Source of the DNA: Actinomycetota bacterium
GTDB taxonomy: Bacteria; Actinomycetota; Actinomycetes; Nanopelagicales; Nanopelagicaceae
Direction of reading: 5' to 3'
DNA: 8,856 nucleotides
Assembly: GCA_947480465.1 (NCBI GenBank)
Contig: CANKCT010000023.1
Span: 1 to 8,856 of the forward strand
Shown here: piece by piece, positions 1-7,080 of the stretch
How positions within the stretch are numbered: the stretch's first letter is position 1
How the letters are laid out: each line of letters starts with the position of its first letter
Program-made: the position numbers and the translations under genes
The notes under the pieces: model-generated
What the model was told of the DNA's origin: nothing
What the model saw: only the letters and a program-made list of their open reading frames with translations
The model's database searches: none

Positions 1-775
1 GATACTTCTCTTTGACTTCATCGATAGATAGCCCATCCCAGATTCCAAATGAACACTCCAGCCATGCTTCGTCATAGTTAACAGGCAATTCAGTAATACG
101 AGATAACGCCTCTGCTGTCTGCCTCGTGCGATTCAGTGGCGAAGCAATTATGACATCCGGTTTTAGGACCGCAACTGCTTGAGCAACCATTTCAGCTTGA
201 GCTAATCCCTCCTGTGTTAATTCAGGATTGAGTGGGCCAACGCCAGAAAACTTCTTCTGAGGCGTCAGTGGCGTCTCACCATGGCGAATAAGAAAAATTG
301 TCGTTGCAATCTCTTTCGACAAAAGCCGTTCGGTTAAATAATTCTTCTGAATCGCAACAACCTCACCGCTGCCAGATTGTTCATCTAAAGCTTTATTAGC
401 TAAACGATCAGCATGTGAATTTTCATCCCGAGGTATCCAGGTGTAGCTCACCAATGAAGGGATGTGGGCGTCACGTGCTGCTTGGGCGAGGGAACGCATG
501 TCTGCATGTTTTATCTGCCAACGACCCGACATTTGCTCCACAACTAATTTGCTATCCATTTTGACATCAACAGTTGCAGTTGAATCTATTGAATTTATTG
601 CTTTAAGTCCGGCAATAAGCCCACTGTATTCGGCCACATTATTAGTTGCAATCCCGATGAAGTCAAAGAGCTCAGCAATAATCGAACCATTTTCAGTGAT
701 TACCGCGCCAAATCCAGCTGGACCAGGATTACCCCGCGATCCACCATCTGCGGTTAATTTGAAGTGACGAGCCAT
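1..775 (-). CDS. Bifunctional RNase HI / histidine phosphatase (3' end cut by window edge)
   Basis: Reading the minus strand from the ATG at 775 gives 258 open codons running off base 1. Residues 1-131 are an RNase HI domain, which cuts RNA in RNA:DNA hybrids. It carries the DGGSRGNPGPAG motif, and the expected acidic residues are visible as D10, E49 (NNVAEY), D74 (MDSK) and D123 (SHADRLAN). After a linker, a histidine phosphatase domain begins with LIRHGET (R164, H165 phospho-acceptor). It continues through the SPLNRTRQTAEAL segment and ECSFGIWDG; the second catalytic His would lie beyond the window. The architecture matches mycobacterial Rv2228c (about 364 aa), whose phosphatase half resembles CobC alpha-ribazole phosphatase. 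The substrate here is unproven. The gene starts 4 nt after the stop of the zinc-ribbon gene and has no strong Shine-Dalgarno, which suggests translational coupling. Confidence 0.93.
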   Translation of the reverse strand, partial: MARHFKLTADGGSRGNPGPAGFGAVITENGSIIAELFDFIGIATNNVAEYSGLIAGLKAINSIDSTATVDVKMDSKLVVEQMSGRWQIKHADMRSLAQAARDAHIPSLVSYTWIPRDENSHADRLANKALDEQSGSGEVVAIQKNYLTERLLSKEIATTIFLIRHGETPLTPQKKFSGVGPLNPELTQEGLAQAEMVAQAVAVLKPDVIIASPLNRTRQTAEALSRITELPVNYDEAWLECSFGIWDGLSIDEVKEKY

Positions 776-779
776 TTGT

Positions 780-1508
780 TTAAACCCCGCGAACCAAGAT
801 ACATCTACATTCTTCGCATCGTACAACTTCGTCCTCGGCTAAATCTGTAATTCGCTTTAACTCGATTGCATTAATTGATAGATGGCAACCATTGCAAGAT
901 CCACCAGTAAGAGACGCGGCACCGGTGCCATTGTTTGAAGCACGAATTTTTTCATACAGTGCCATGAACTCTGCTGAAATTGATTCAGCAGTTTGTGTAC
1001 GTAATAGTACAAGTGACTCTAACTCAGTATTAAATGTAGTTAGCGCATTTTCTTTACGAATTTCGAGATCTGAAATCTCTGCTGAATATGTCGCCTCAAG
1101 TTCGCTGAGTTCTGCTATTCGAGAATTAATCTCATCAATTCTCATCATCACTTCAAGTTCAACTTCTTCTAGCTCTGCCCGACGTGCTCCGAGAGTTCCA
1201 ACTTCATGCTGTAACTGTTCTAACTCTTTAGGTGTTGCTGACCCACTATTGAGGCGAGACTCGTCACGATTAATCCGCATGACTATCTGCTCAACATCAG
1301 CTTCGGCACGCAAAAGTTCACGCTTGACATCACTGAGTTCAGTTTGAGCCCCAATGCGTAAATCTCGAGTGTTATTTGATTTAGTAGTAGCACTTGCGAG
1401 CAAAGCATGTTCGGCAAGGGTGGCTGACTTGTGATTGAGAGCTGTGGTTCTTTGGTCAATGCTGGCGATATCTAAAATTTTCCGCTGATCACTGGCACTA
1501 GCCTTCAT
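780..1508 (-). CDS. Zinc-ribbon coiled-coil protein (Rv2229c-like)
   Basis: A 242-aa protein of unknown biochemical role. About residues 10-185 are charged and Leu/Glu/Ala-rich with heptad-like spacing, consistent with a long antiparallel coiled coil. The C-terminus holds a C4 zinc ribbon: CNGC at C205/C208 and CEEC at C231/C234, with a further Cys at 236. This matches the widespread C4-type zinc-ribbon family, of which mycobacterial Rv2229c is a member and which often lies beside the RNase H/phosphatase gene, as here. A nucleic-acid or adaptor role is often supposed for the family but is inference. The ATG at 1508 is preferred over a TTG at 1514 because AAGGAG lies exactly 6 nt upstream of the ATG, whereas it abuts the TTG. 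There is no signal peptide or membrane segment, so it is probably cytoplasmic. Confidence 0.88.
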   Translation of the reverse strand: MKASASDQRKILDIASIDQRTTALNHKSATLAEHALLASATTKSNNTRDLRIGAQTELSDVKRELLRAEADVEQIVMRINRDESRLNSGSATPKELEQLQHEVGTLGARRAELEEVELEVMMRIDEINSRIAELSELEATYSAEISDLEIRKENALTTFNTELESLVLLRTQTAESISAEFMALYEKIRASNNGTGAASLTGGSCNGCHLSINAIELKRITDLAEDEVVRCEECRCILVRGV

Positions 1509-1514
1509 GACCAA

Positions 1515-1520
1515 CTCCTT
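1515..1520 (-). promoter_or_regulatory. Shine-Dalgarno of the zinc-ribbon gene
   Basis: AAGGAG on the minus strand, 6 nt before the ATG at 1508. It decides the start codon against the in-frame TTG at 1514. It sits in the 22-nt gap between the tRNA-Val 3' end and the coding start. Confidence 0.75.
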
Positions 1521-1530
1521 CGCATACTTC

Positions 1531-1605
1531 TGGTGGGCGCTGAGGGTTTCGAACCCCCGACATTCTCGGTGTAAACGAGACGCTCTACCACTGAGCTAAG
1601 CACCC
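1531..1605 (-). tRNA. tRNA-Val (anticodon UAC)
   Basis: The minus strand folds into a full 75-nt cloverleaf. The acceptor stem GGGTGCT/AGCGCCC has 7 pairs including one T-G wobble. The D arm is GCTC/GAGC with a 7-nt loop containing GG. The anticodon stem TCTCG/CGAGA encloses the loop TTTACAC, so the anticodon is TAC (Val, reads GUA and, depending on modification, other GUN codons). The variable loop is 5 nt (ATGTC). The T arm GGGGG/CCCTC encloses TTCGAAA. The discriminator base is A and the 3' CCA is encoded in the DNA. The tRNA lies between the ahpE stop and the zinc-ribbon gene on the same strand, with its 3' end 22 nt before that gene's ATG. Confidence 0.97.
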
Positions 1606-1630
1606 GCGCACTCATCACGAGTACTGGGGA

Positions 1631-1660
1631 ATCTTACTTCAGGTGTGATGAAAAGGTAAA
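1631..1660 (-). promoter_or_regulatory. Possible promoter for tRNA-Val and downstream genes
   Basis: On the minus strand, TAAGAT (1636-1631) resembles a -10 box. TTTACC (1660-1655) is a weak -35 candidate (4 of 6 matches to TTGACA) with 18-nt spacing. The -10 box ends 25 nt before the mature tRNA 5' end, leaving room for a short leader removed by RNase P. No terminator was seen after ahpE, so read-through from upstream is also possible. Confidence 0.35.
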
Positions 1661-1667
1661 TCGCCTC

Positions 1668-2126
1668 TTATAACGTAGCGATGGCAGCCTTGTAATCCTC
1701 TAGATTACGCGCATCGCCAAGTCCATTTACTACCTGCCAGCGAAGGATGCCCGCTTTGTCAATAATGAAAGTTCCGCGTACTGCACATCCACGAGCTTCA
1801 TCAAAAACACCATATGCCTTTGAAACCGCACCGTGTGGCCAAAAATCAGTGAGGACTGGAAAACTATATTTTTCTTGATCGGCGTATGCGCGCTGTGCAT
1901 ACATTGGATCACATGAAATAACTAGTAGTTGAACATTCTCATTTGCAAATGCTGAAAGGTCATCACGCAATGCACAAAGCTCACCAGTACAAATACCAGA
2001 GAACGAGAATGGATAAAAAAGTAGGACTACGTTTTTTTCACCTTTAAATGATGTTAGCGAAACTTTCTCGCCATGTTGGTTGAGTACGTCAAAATCTGGA
2101 GCCGCTTGGCCGATAGTTAATGTCAT
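1668..2126 (-). CDS. ahpE: AhpE-type peroxiredoxin
   Basis: A 152-aa thioredoxin-fold peroxidase that reduces hydroperoxides, probably cytosolic. The peroxidatic cysteine is C46 in the segment PFSFSGIC, matching the AhpE motif PLAFTGIC of M. tuberculosis (Rv2238c, about 153 aa). The stretch DFWPHGAVSKAYGVF and the downstream Arg of VRGTF (R117) are also AhpE hallmarks. An extra cysteine, C51, follows the peroxidatic one as CTGELC, a spacing seen in BCP-type peroxiredoxins. Other cysteines are C72 and C114. The start agrees with the family N-terminus (MTLTIGQAAPDF). No Shine-Dalgarno precedes it, but TAGATT lies 7 nt upstream of the ATG, so a leaderless mRNA is possible. It follows the DUF3052 gene by 10 nt, the same neighbour order as in mycobacteria. 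Confidence 0.93.
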   Translation of the reverse strand: MTLTIGQAAPDFDVLNQHGEKVSLTSFKGEKNVVLLFYPFSFSGICTGELCALRDDLSAFANENVQLLVISCDPMYAQRAYADQEKYSFPVLTDFWPHGAVSKAYGVFDEARGCAVRGTFIIDKAGILRWQVVNGLGDARNLEDYKAAIATL

Positions 2127-2133
2127 GTAGGTA

Positions 2134-2139
2134 AATCTA
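2134..2139 (-). promoter_or_regulatory. Candidate -10 box for a leaderless ahpE transcript
   Basis: TAGATT on the minus strand fits the actinobacterial TANNNT -10 pattern. It overlaps the TAG stop codon of the DUF3052 gene. Exactly 7 nt separate it from the A of the ahpE ATG, which would place the transcription start on the start codon. No good -35 hexamer is seen at the expected distance. Confidence 0.35.
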
Positions 2140-2529
2140 CCGTTTGCCTGCCTTGCGTGCCACTAGACGAGTTGCTGTCCAATCTGGAGCAACCGAAATT
2201 GTAGAAGTTTGGCTTAATCCTGCAGTTGGTGCTGCATCTTGAATTTCACTTGGTTCGACATGTCCCTCGCGATTTACTTTAGGAGTTAAAACCCAGATCG
2301 CACCTTCAGCGGTCAAATAAGTTAGCGAATCCATGAGTTCATCAACTAAATCGCCATCACCGTCACGCCACCAAATAATCACGGCATCGACAACTTCTTG
2401 GGTGTGGCCATCTAAAAACTGGGTCTGCGTGATTGCCGCTAATTGGTCTCGAAATTTGGAATCGCAGTCATCGCCACGGCCGACCTCAAGAACTAGGTCG
2501 CCTTTTTTCATCCCCATCCTGACTGGCAC
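2137..2529 (-). CDS. DUF3052 family protein (Rv2239c-like)
   Basis: A 130-aa acidic protein of unknown function found in Actinobacteria. The family signature is visible as DAVIIWWRDGDGDLVDELMD (about residues 47-66), then a WVLTPK segment, GHVEPSEI and TAGLSQTSTISVAPDWTATRL in the C-terminal half. The GTG start at 2529 is chosen because the family begins with a segment like ARLG-x2-G, which aligns with VRMGMKKG here. ATG codons at 2517 and 2511 are alternatives that would remove the first 4 or 6 residues. Only a weak GGTGGA lies upstream of the GTG. There is no signal peptide or membrane helix. It is divergent from aceE across 97 bp and upstream of ahpE, an arrangement resembling Rv2238c-Rv2239c near Rv2241 in mycobacteria. 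I cannot assign a function. Confidence 0.88.
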   Translation of the reverse strand: MPVRMGMKKGDLVLEVGRGDDCDSKFRDQLAAITQTQFLDGHTQEVVDAVIIWWRDGDGDLVDELMDSLTYLTAEGAIWVLTPKVNREGHVEPSEIQDAAPTAGLSQTSTISVAPDWTATRLVARKAGKR

Positions 2530-2626
2530 GGGCTAAGTCCACCGAATCTGCCCGCGATAAGCAAGAGGTTTCGCGGCTTAATTTTCGATTTCGACTTACT
2601 GGGCAGTTCAAGGGAGAATAAGCGCC
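2530..2626. promoter_or_regulatory. Divergent intergenic region between DUF3052 gene and aceE
   Basis: These 97 bp must hold the aceE promoter and probably that of the DUF3052 gene. On the plus strand TAATTT (2579-2584) fits a TANNNT -10 box, which would give an aceE leader of about 35 nt; no convincing -35 hexamer lies upstream of it. AGGGAG (2611-2616) is the aceE Shine-Dalgarno with a rather long 10-nt spacing to the ATG at 2627. On the minus strand no clear promoter boxes were recognised. No strong palindromic operator was seen. Confidence 0.45.
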
Positions 2627-5347
2627 ATGAGCGAATACTTCGAAGCGCCAGACCAGATAATCGAACAGTTGGTGGATACCGACCCAACTGAGACTGCAGA
2701 GTGGACGGCATCATTTGATGCAGCCCTTGCCCATGCAGGGCCAGTCCGTGCACGGTACCTGATGTTGAGCTTACTCAAGCGCGCACATGAAAAGAAGATT
2801 GGCCTTTCCGATTTACGCACAACTGATTACATCAATATGATCTCGCCAGAGCATGAACCAGATTTTCCTGGTGATGAAAACATTGAACGCCGAATTCGGG
2901 CGATAAACCGATGGAATGCCGCAATGATGGTGCATCGTGCGCAACGTCCTGGCGTGGGTGTTGGTGGACATATCTCAACATATGCATCTTCAGCTGCGTT
3001 GTATGAAGTTGGTTTTAACCATTTCTTCCGCGGACAAGATCACCCAGGTGGTGGAGATCAGATATTTTTCCAGGGACATGCAAGTCCCGGAATGTACGCA
3101 CGTGCTTTTCTCGAAGGCCGTTTAAGTGAAGATCAACTTGATGGTTTCAGACAAGAGCTATCGCATCCTTCTGGAAGTTTGTCGTCCTATCCGCATCCAC
3201 GTTTAATGCCAGATTTTTGGCAGTTCCCAACAGTTTCAATGGGAATTGGACCACTAAATGCAATTTATCAAGCTCGCTACAACCGATATTTACACAACCG
3301 TGGAATCAAAAATACTGATGACCAACATGTCTGGGCATTCTTGGGCGATGGCGAAGTTGATGAAGTTGATTCTCTTGGTGCCATCGGTCTTGCTACTCGT
3401 GAAAAGTTAGACAACTTAACTTTTGTTATTAACTGTAATTTACAACGCCTAGATGGACCTGTGCGCGGTAACGGAAAGATTATTCAAGAGCTCGAATCAG
3501 TATTCGGTGGTGCGGGCTGGAATGTGATTAAAGTTGTTTGGAGCCGTGATTGGGATCCTCTTCTGGCACAAGATCGTGAAGGCGCGCTAGTCAAACTGAT
3601 GAACGAAACTCTTGATGGTGACTTCCAGACATTTAAAGCTGAATCTGGTGCCTATGTTCGCGAAAACTTCTTTGGACGCGATCCACGTACAGCTGCCATG
3701 GTCGCCGATTGGAGTGATGAAAAGATTTGGAGTCTTCGTCGTGGAGGCCATGATTATCAGAAGTTGTTTGCGGCGTATACCGCTTCAGTCCAGCACAATG
3801 GCCGCCCAACAGTGATTCTGGCTAAGACGATTAAGGGTTGGACTCTCGGCTCTACTTTTGAAGGTCGTAACTCAACGCATCAAATGAAAAAGATGAGTCT
3901 TGAAGACATCAGGCAATTCAGAGACACCTTGCATCTAGAAATTCCAGATGAAAAGTTAGATAAATATTTACCACCATACTTTAAACCTACTGAAGATTCG
4001 CAAGAGGCTAAGTATCTGGCTGAACGTCGGGCAGTTTTGGGAGGCTCAATTCCTCGTCGTCGTAGTATTTCAAGACCTTTGCCACAGCCCGATGACTCTG
4101 TCTACGAGTCTGTTAAGCGCGGCTCTGGTGCGCAAGAAATTGCTACAACGATGGCATTTGTTCGAATGCTAAAAGATTTAGTGAAAGATCCAGGACTTGG
4201 ATCAAGAATTGTTCCGATAATTCCAGATGAGGCACGTACCTTCGGAATGGATTCACTCTTTCCAACAATGAAGATTTACTCACCAAATGGTCAACAGTAC
4301 AAGGCAGTAGATCGCGAGTTAATGTTGTCTTATAAAGAGTCCACATCAGGAGTTATTCTGCATGAGGGAATTAATGAAGCTGGCTCAGTAGCATCTTTTA
4401 CTGCAGTTGGATCTTCATATTCAACTCATGACGAACCAATGATTCCAATGTATATATTTTATTCAATGTTTGGTTTCCAACGTACTGGAGATGCATTCTG
4501 GGCAGCGGCAGATCAGTTAGTTCGTGGCTTTGTCATTGGAGCAACTGCTGGCCGCACAACTTTAAATGGCGAAGGCTTACAGCATGAAGATGGACACTCA
4601 CATCTACTCGCTTCAACTAACCCAGCCGTCGTCTCATATGATCCAGCGTATGCTTTCGAACTTGGTCACATCGTTAAAGATGGTCTTCGTCGAATGTACG
4701 GTGAAAATAGTGAAAATGTTTATTACTACATAACCGTCTATAACGAGCCATATGTTCATCCAGCCGAGCCAAACAACCTAGACGTTGCAGGTTTACTCAA
4801 AGGAATATATCTGTATTCAGCTGGAAATAGTCAGCGCAAAAAGTGTGCACAGATTTTGGCATCTGGTGTCGGTGTTAACTGGGCTCTCAAAGCACAAAAA
4901 CTTCTCCGTGAAGATTGGAGTGTTGAAGCTTCAGTTTGGTCAGTTACATCATGGAACGAGCTTCGTCGTGATGGTCTTGAAACAGATCGCCACAATCTCC
5001 TTAACCCAACTAATAAGCGACGGGCATATGTCTCTGAAAAACTAGAAGGTCAGCCTGGTCCGGTAATTGCAGTCAGTGATTACATGCGAGCAGTCCAAGA
5101 TCAGATTGCTCCTTGGATTACTGCCCCATTTATGTCACTTGGCACCGATGGGTTTGGGCTCTCTGATACTCGTGGAGCCCTCCGCCGACATTTCAAAGTT
5201 GATGCAGAGTCAATCGCTGTAGCCACATTGCAAGAGTTGGAAAAACTGGGCCATGTTAAGCAATCCGTTGTGAAAGCAGCAATGGAGAAGTATCGTATTC
5301 ACGATATATCTGCTGCAGATGCAGGCAATACGGAAGGCTCCGGTTGA
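2627..5347 (+). CDS. aceE: Pyruvate dehydrogenase E1 component, homodimeric type
   Basis: A 906-aa thiamine-diphosphate enzyme that decarboxylates pyruvate and acetylates the lipoyl groups of the E2 subunit, feeding acetyl-CoA to the TCA cycle. Its length fits the family (E. coli about 887, M. tuberculosis about 901). The N-terminal region carries [20 protein letters not shown] with H115 at the cofactor site. The ThDP/Mg signature GDGEVDE (240-246) runs to [11 protein letters not shown] (269-279). The mobile active-site loop [13 protein letters not shown] (411-423) includes H418. The pyrimidine-binding half has HEGINEAG (579-586) with the catalytic Glu, and [18 protein letters not shown] (642-659). 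All key motifs are intact. No E2 or E3 gene is in the window. The stop codon overlaps the TTG start of glgE by 4 nt, so the genes are probably cotranscribed. Confidence 0.97.
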   Translation: MSEYFEAPDQIIEQLVDTDPTETAEWTASFDAALAHAGPVRARYLMLSLLKRAHEKKIGLSDLRTTDYINMISPEHEPDFPGDENIERRIRAINRWNAAMMVHRAQRPGVGVGGHISTYASSAALYEVGFNHFFRGQDHPGGGDQIFFQGHASPGMYARAFLEGRLSEDQLDGFRQELSHPSGSLSSYPHPRLMPDFWQFPTVSMGIGPLNAIYQARYNRYLHNRGIKNTDDQHVWAFLGDGEVDEVDSLGAIGLATREKLDNLTFVINCNLQRLDGPVRGNGKIIQELESVFGGAGWNVIKVVWSRDWDPLLAQDREGALVKLMNETLDGDFQTFKAESGAYVRENFFGRDPRTAAMVADWSDEKIWSLRRGGHDYQKLFAAYTASVQHNGRPTVILAKTIKGWTLGSTFEGRNSTHQMKKMSLEDIRQFRDTLHLEIPDEKLDKYLPPYFKPTEDSQEAKYLAERRAVLGGSIPRRRSISRPLPQPDDSVYESVKRGSGAQEIATTMAFVRMLKDLVKDPGLGSRIVPIIPDEARTFGMDSLFPTMKIYSPNGQQYKAVDRELMLSYKESTSGVILHEGINEAGSVASFTAVGSSYSTHDEPMIPMYIFYSMFGFQRTGDAFWAAADQLVRGFVIGATAGRTTLNGEGLQHEDGHSHLLASTNPAVVSYDPAYAFELGHIVKDGLRRMYGENSENVYYYITVYNEPYVHPAEPNNLDVAGLLKGIYLYSAGNSQRKKCAQILASGVGVNWALKAQKLLREDWSVEASVWSVTSWNELRRDGLETDRHNLLNPTNKRRAYVSEKLEGQPGPVIAVSDYMRAVQDQIAPWITAPFMSLGTDGFGLSDTRGALRRHFKVDAESIAVATLQELEKLGHVKQSVVKAAMEKYRIHDISAADAGNTEGSG
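5332..5337 (+). promoter_or_regulatory. Shine-Dalgarno for the TTG start of glgE
   Basis: GGAAGG lies inside the end of aceE, 6 nt before the TTG at 5344. It supports that unusual start, since no ATG in the glgE frame occurs before codon 64, which is well inside conserved sequence. Confidence 0.55.
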
Positions 5348-7080
5348 TTTCAAGAATTGCAATTAGCGATGTCTCCCCCACAGTCTTCTTTGGGGGAGAA
5401 TTTCTTCCCGTAAAAGCAGTTGCAGGTGAACGCATTACGGTGAATGCAACAATAGTTATTGAAGGTCATGAAAAACTTACAGCAGAAGTCGTTTTACATG
5501 GTGTTGATGGGAAAGTAATCTCACGCAGCCAGATGTTAGAAAACTGGCCAGGGTCAAATCGTTTTGAAGGCGAAGTATTCATACCTACTGAAGGTGAATA
5601 CTTTTTTATTGTAGAAGCAGATAGCACGTCACAATATCGAACTGTTATGGGCTCAAGTGAAAAATACCCAATCTATGCTGATCGAGAACGAGCCCTTGCT
5701 GGATCATGGTATGAATTTTTTCCGCGTAGTGAAGGCGCAATCAAAAACTCTGATGGAACAGTTACGAGCGGAACATTCAAAACCGCACTGAAACGAATTC
5801 CAGCAGTTGCTGACATGGGCTTTAACGTCTTGTACTTACCGCCAATTCACCCCATTGGAGTCTCGCACCGAAAAGGAGCAAACAACTCTTTAACAACGGC
5901 TCCTGGTGACCCAGGTGTTCCGTGGGCGATAGGCGGAACTGCCGGGGGTCATGATGCAATTAATCCCGAACTTGGAACTATGGAAGATTTTGAAAACTTC
6001 GTTGCAGTGGCCAAGAAAAATGGTGTTGAAGTTGCGTTAGATCTAGCTTTGCAGACTTCTCCGGATCACCCTTGGGTGAAATCTCATCCTCAGTGGTTTA
6101 ACAAGCGAGCCGACGGCACGATTGCATACGCTGAAAACCCGCCGAAGAAATACCAAGACATCTATCCACTTAACTTTGATGATGACTATGAAGGTTTGCG
6201 AAATGAGGTTCTACGCATAATCCGCCTGTGGGTATCAAAGGGAGTGGAGATTTTCCGAGTTGATAATCCTCACACCAAGCCCGTGCATTTTTGGCAAGAT
6301 CTATTAGCAATCGTTCGCGCTGAAAGCCCTCGCGTAATTTTCTTAGCCGAGGCATTTACCTCCCCTGCAATGATGCATGCGCTTGGAAAAGCTGGATTCC
6401 ATCAGTCATATACATACTTCACATGGCGCACTAGTAAATCCGAACTCATTGAATATGGGCGTGAAGTTGCAACCCATACAAGTGCGTTTTTTAGACCCAA
6501 CTTTTGGGTAAACACACCTGACATCAATCCATTCCACCTTCATAGCGGCAATCCCGCAATATTTGCCTTGCGCGCGGTTTTAGCCGCAACACTTTCTCCA
6601 TCATGGGGAATGTACGCAGGCTATGAACTATATGAACACCTTCCACTAAAAGCAGACGGTGAAGAGTATGTAGATTCAGAAAAATACCAAATAAAGATTC
6701 GCGACTGGGATGGCGCGGCTAAAAAAGGTCTTACTTTAGCTCCATATATTAAACAATTAAATGGCATCCGTGCGAATAATCCAGCGCTACTAAAACTTCG
6801 TAACTTAGTTTTCCACCATACAGAATCTGAAGCGATTATTGCTTATTCAAAACGCGATGGTGACAATTTGATTTTAGTTGTAGTTAATCTTGATCCAAAT
6901 TATGCACAGGGAACCATTGTTCATTGGGATACTAAGGCACTTGGAATTGATGGCACAAGTTTTACAGTGAAGGATTTACTCGATGGATCCACTTTTAACT
7001 GGTCGCCTGATACATATGTTTCACTTGATCCAACTCGACCAGTCGGCAAAGTTGCCCATATCTGCCAAGTAAAGATTTAA
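5344..7080 (+). CDS. glgE: Alpha-1,4-glucan:maltose-1-phosphate maltosyltransferase, compact form
   Basis: A 578-aa GH13_3 enzyme that transfers maltosyl units from alpha-maltose-1-phosphate to the non-reducing ends of alpha-1,4-glucans. The N-terminal beta domain (about 1-110) opens with the family segment PVKAVAGE. The catalytic barrel starts near WYEFFPRS (122-129). [26 protein letters not shown] (263-279), RVDNPHTKP with nucleophile D307, FLAEAF with acid/base E336, and VNTPDINP with D393 follow. A C-terminal beta domain ends at VAHICQVKI. The protein is about 87 residues shorter than Streptomyces or Mycobacterium GlgE, and the loss falls before the catalytic residues, between the N domain and the barrel. 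It starts with TTG, overlapping the aceE stop as TTGA. glgB follows with a 1-nt overlap. No treS or maltokinase gene is nearby, so the source of maltose-1-phosphate is not shown here. Confidence 0.95.
   Translation: MISRIAISDVSPTVFFGGEFLPVKAVAGERITVNATIVIEGHEKLTAEVVLHGVDGKVISRSQMLENWPGSNRFEGEVFIPTEGEYFFIVEADSTSQYRTVMGSSEKYPIYADRERALAGSWYEFFPRSEGAIKNSDGTVTSGTFKTALKRIPAVADMGFNVLYLPPIHPIGVSHRKGANNSLTTAPGDPGVPWAIGGTAGGHDAINPELGTMEDFENFVAVAKKNGVEVALDLALQTSPDHPWVKSHPQWFNKRADGTIAYAENPPKKYQDIYPLNFDDDYEGLRNEVLRIIRLWVSKGVEIFRVDNPHTKPVHFWQDLLAIVRAESPRVIFLAEAFTSPAMMHALGKAGFHQSYTYFTWRTSKSELIEYGREVATHTSAFFRPNFWVNTPDINPFHLHSGNPAIFALRAVLAATLSPSWGMYAGYELYEHLPLKADGEEYVDSEKYQIKIRDWDGAAKKGLTLAPYIKQLNGIRANNPALLKLRNLVFHHTESEAIIAYSKRDGDNLILVVVNLDPNYAQGTIVHWDTKALGIDGTSFTVKDLLDGSTFNWSPDTYVSLDPTRPVGKVAHICQVKI

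Noticed and set aside
462..767. A 101-codon plus-strand open frame opposite the RNase H domain
   Set aside because: The minus strand encodes a clear RNase HI with all catalytic residues. The plus-strand translation has no recognisable features.
892..1347. A 151-codon plus-strand open frame opposite the zinc-ribbon gene
   Set aside because: It is a Ser-rich low-complexity translation lying wholly antisense to a recognisable protein, with no family motifs. It is a shadow of the real gene.
1612..1651. Seven-base inverted repeat TCATCAC / GTGATGA flanking the putative tRNA promoter -10 box
   Set aside because: The arms are 26 nt apart and short. Such a pair can arise by chance in a region of this size, and no known operator was recognised.
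2128..2142. Small palindrome GGTA-GATT-TACC just upstream of ahpE
   Set aside because: A 4-bp stem is too weak to call a terminator or operator, and there is no T-tract after it.
2508..2820. Two overlapping minus-strand open frames across the aceE start and its upstream region
   Set aside because: They overlap the conserved aceE N-terminus and the intergenic region and show no family motifs.
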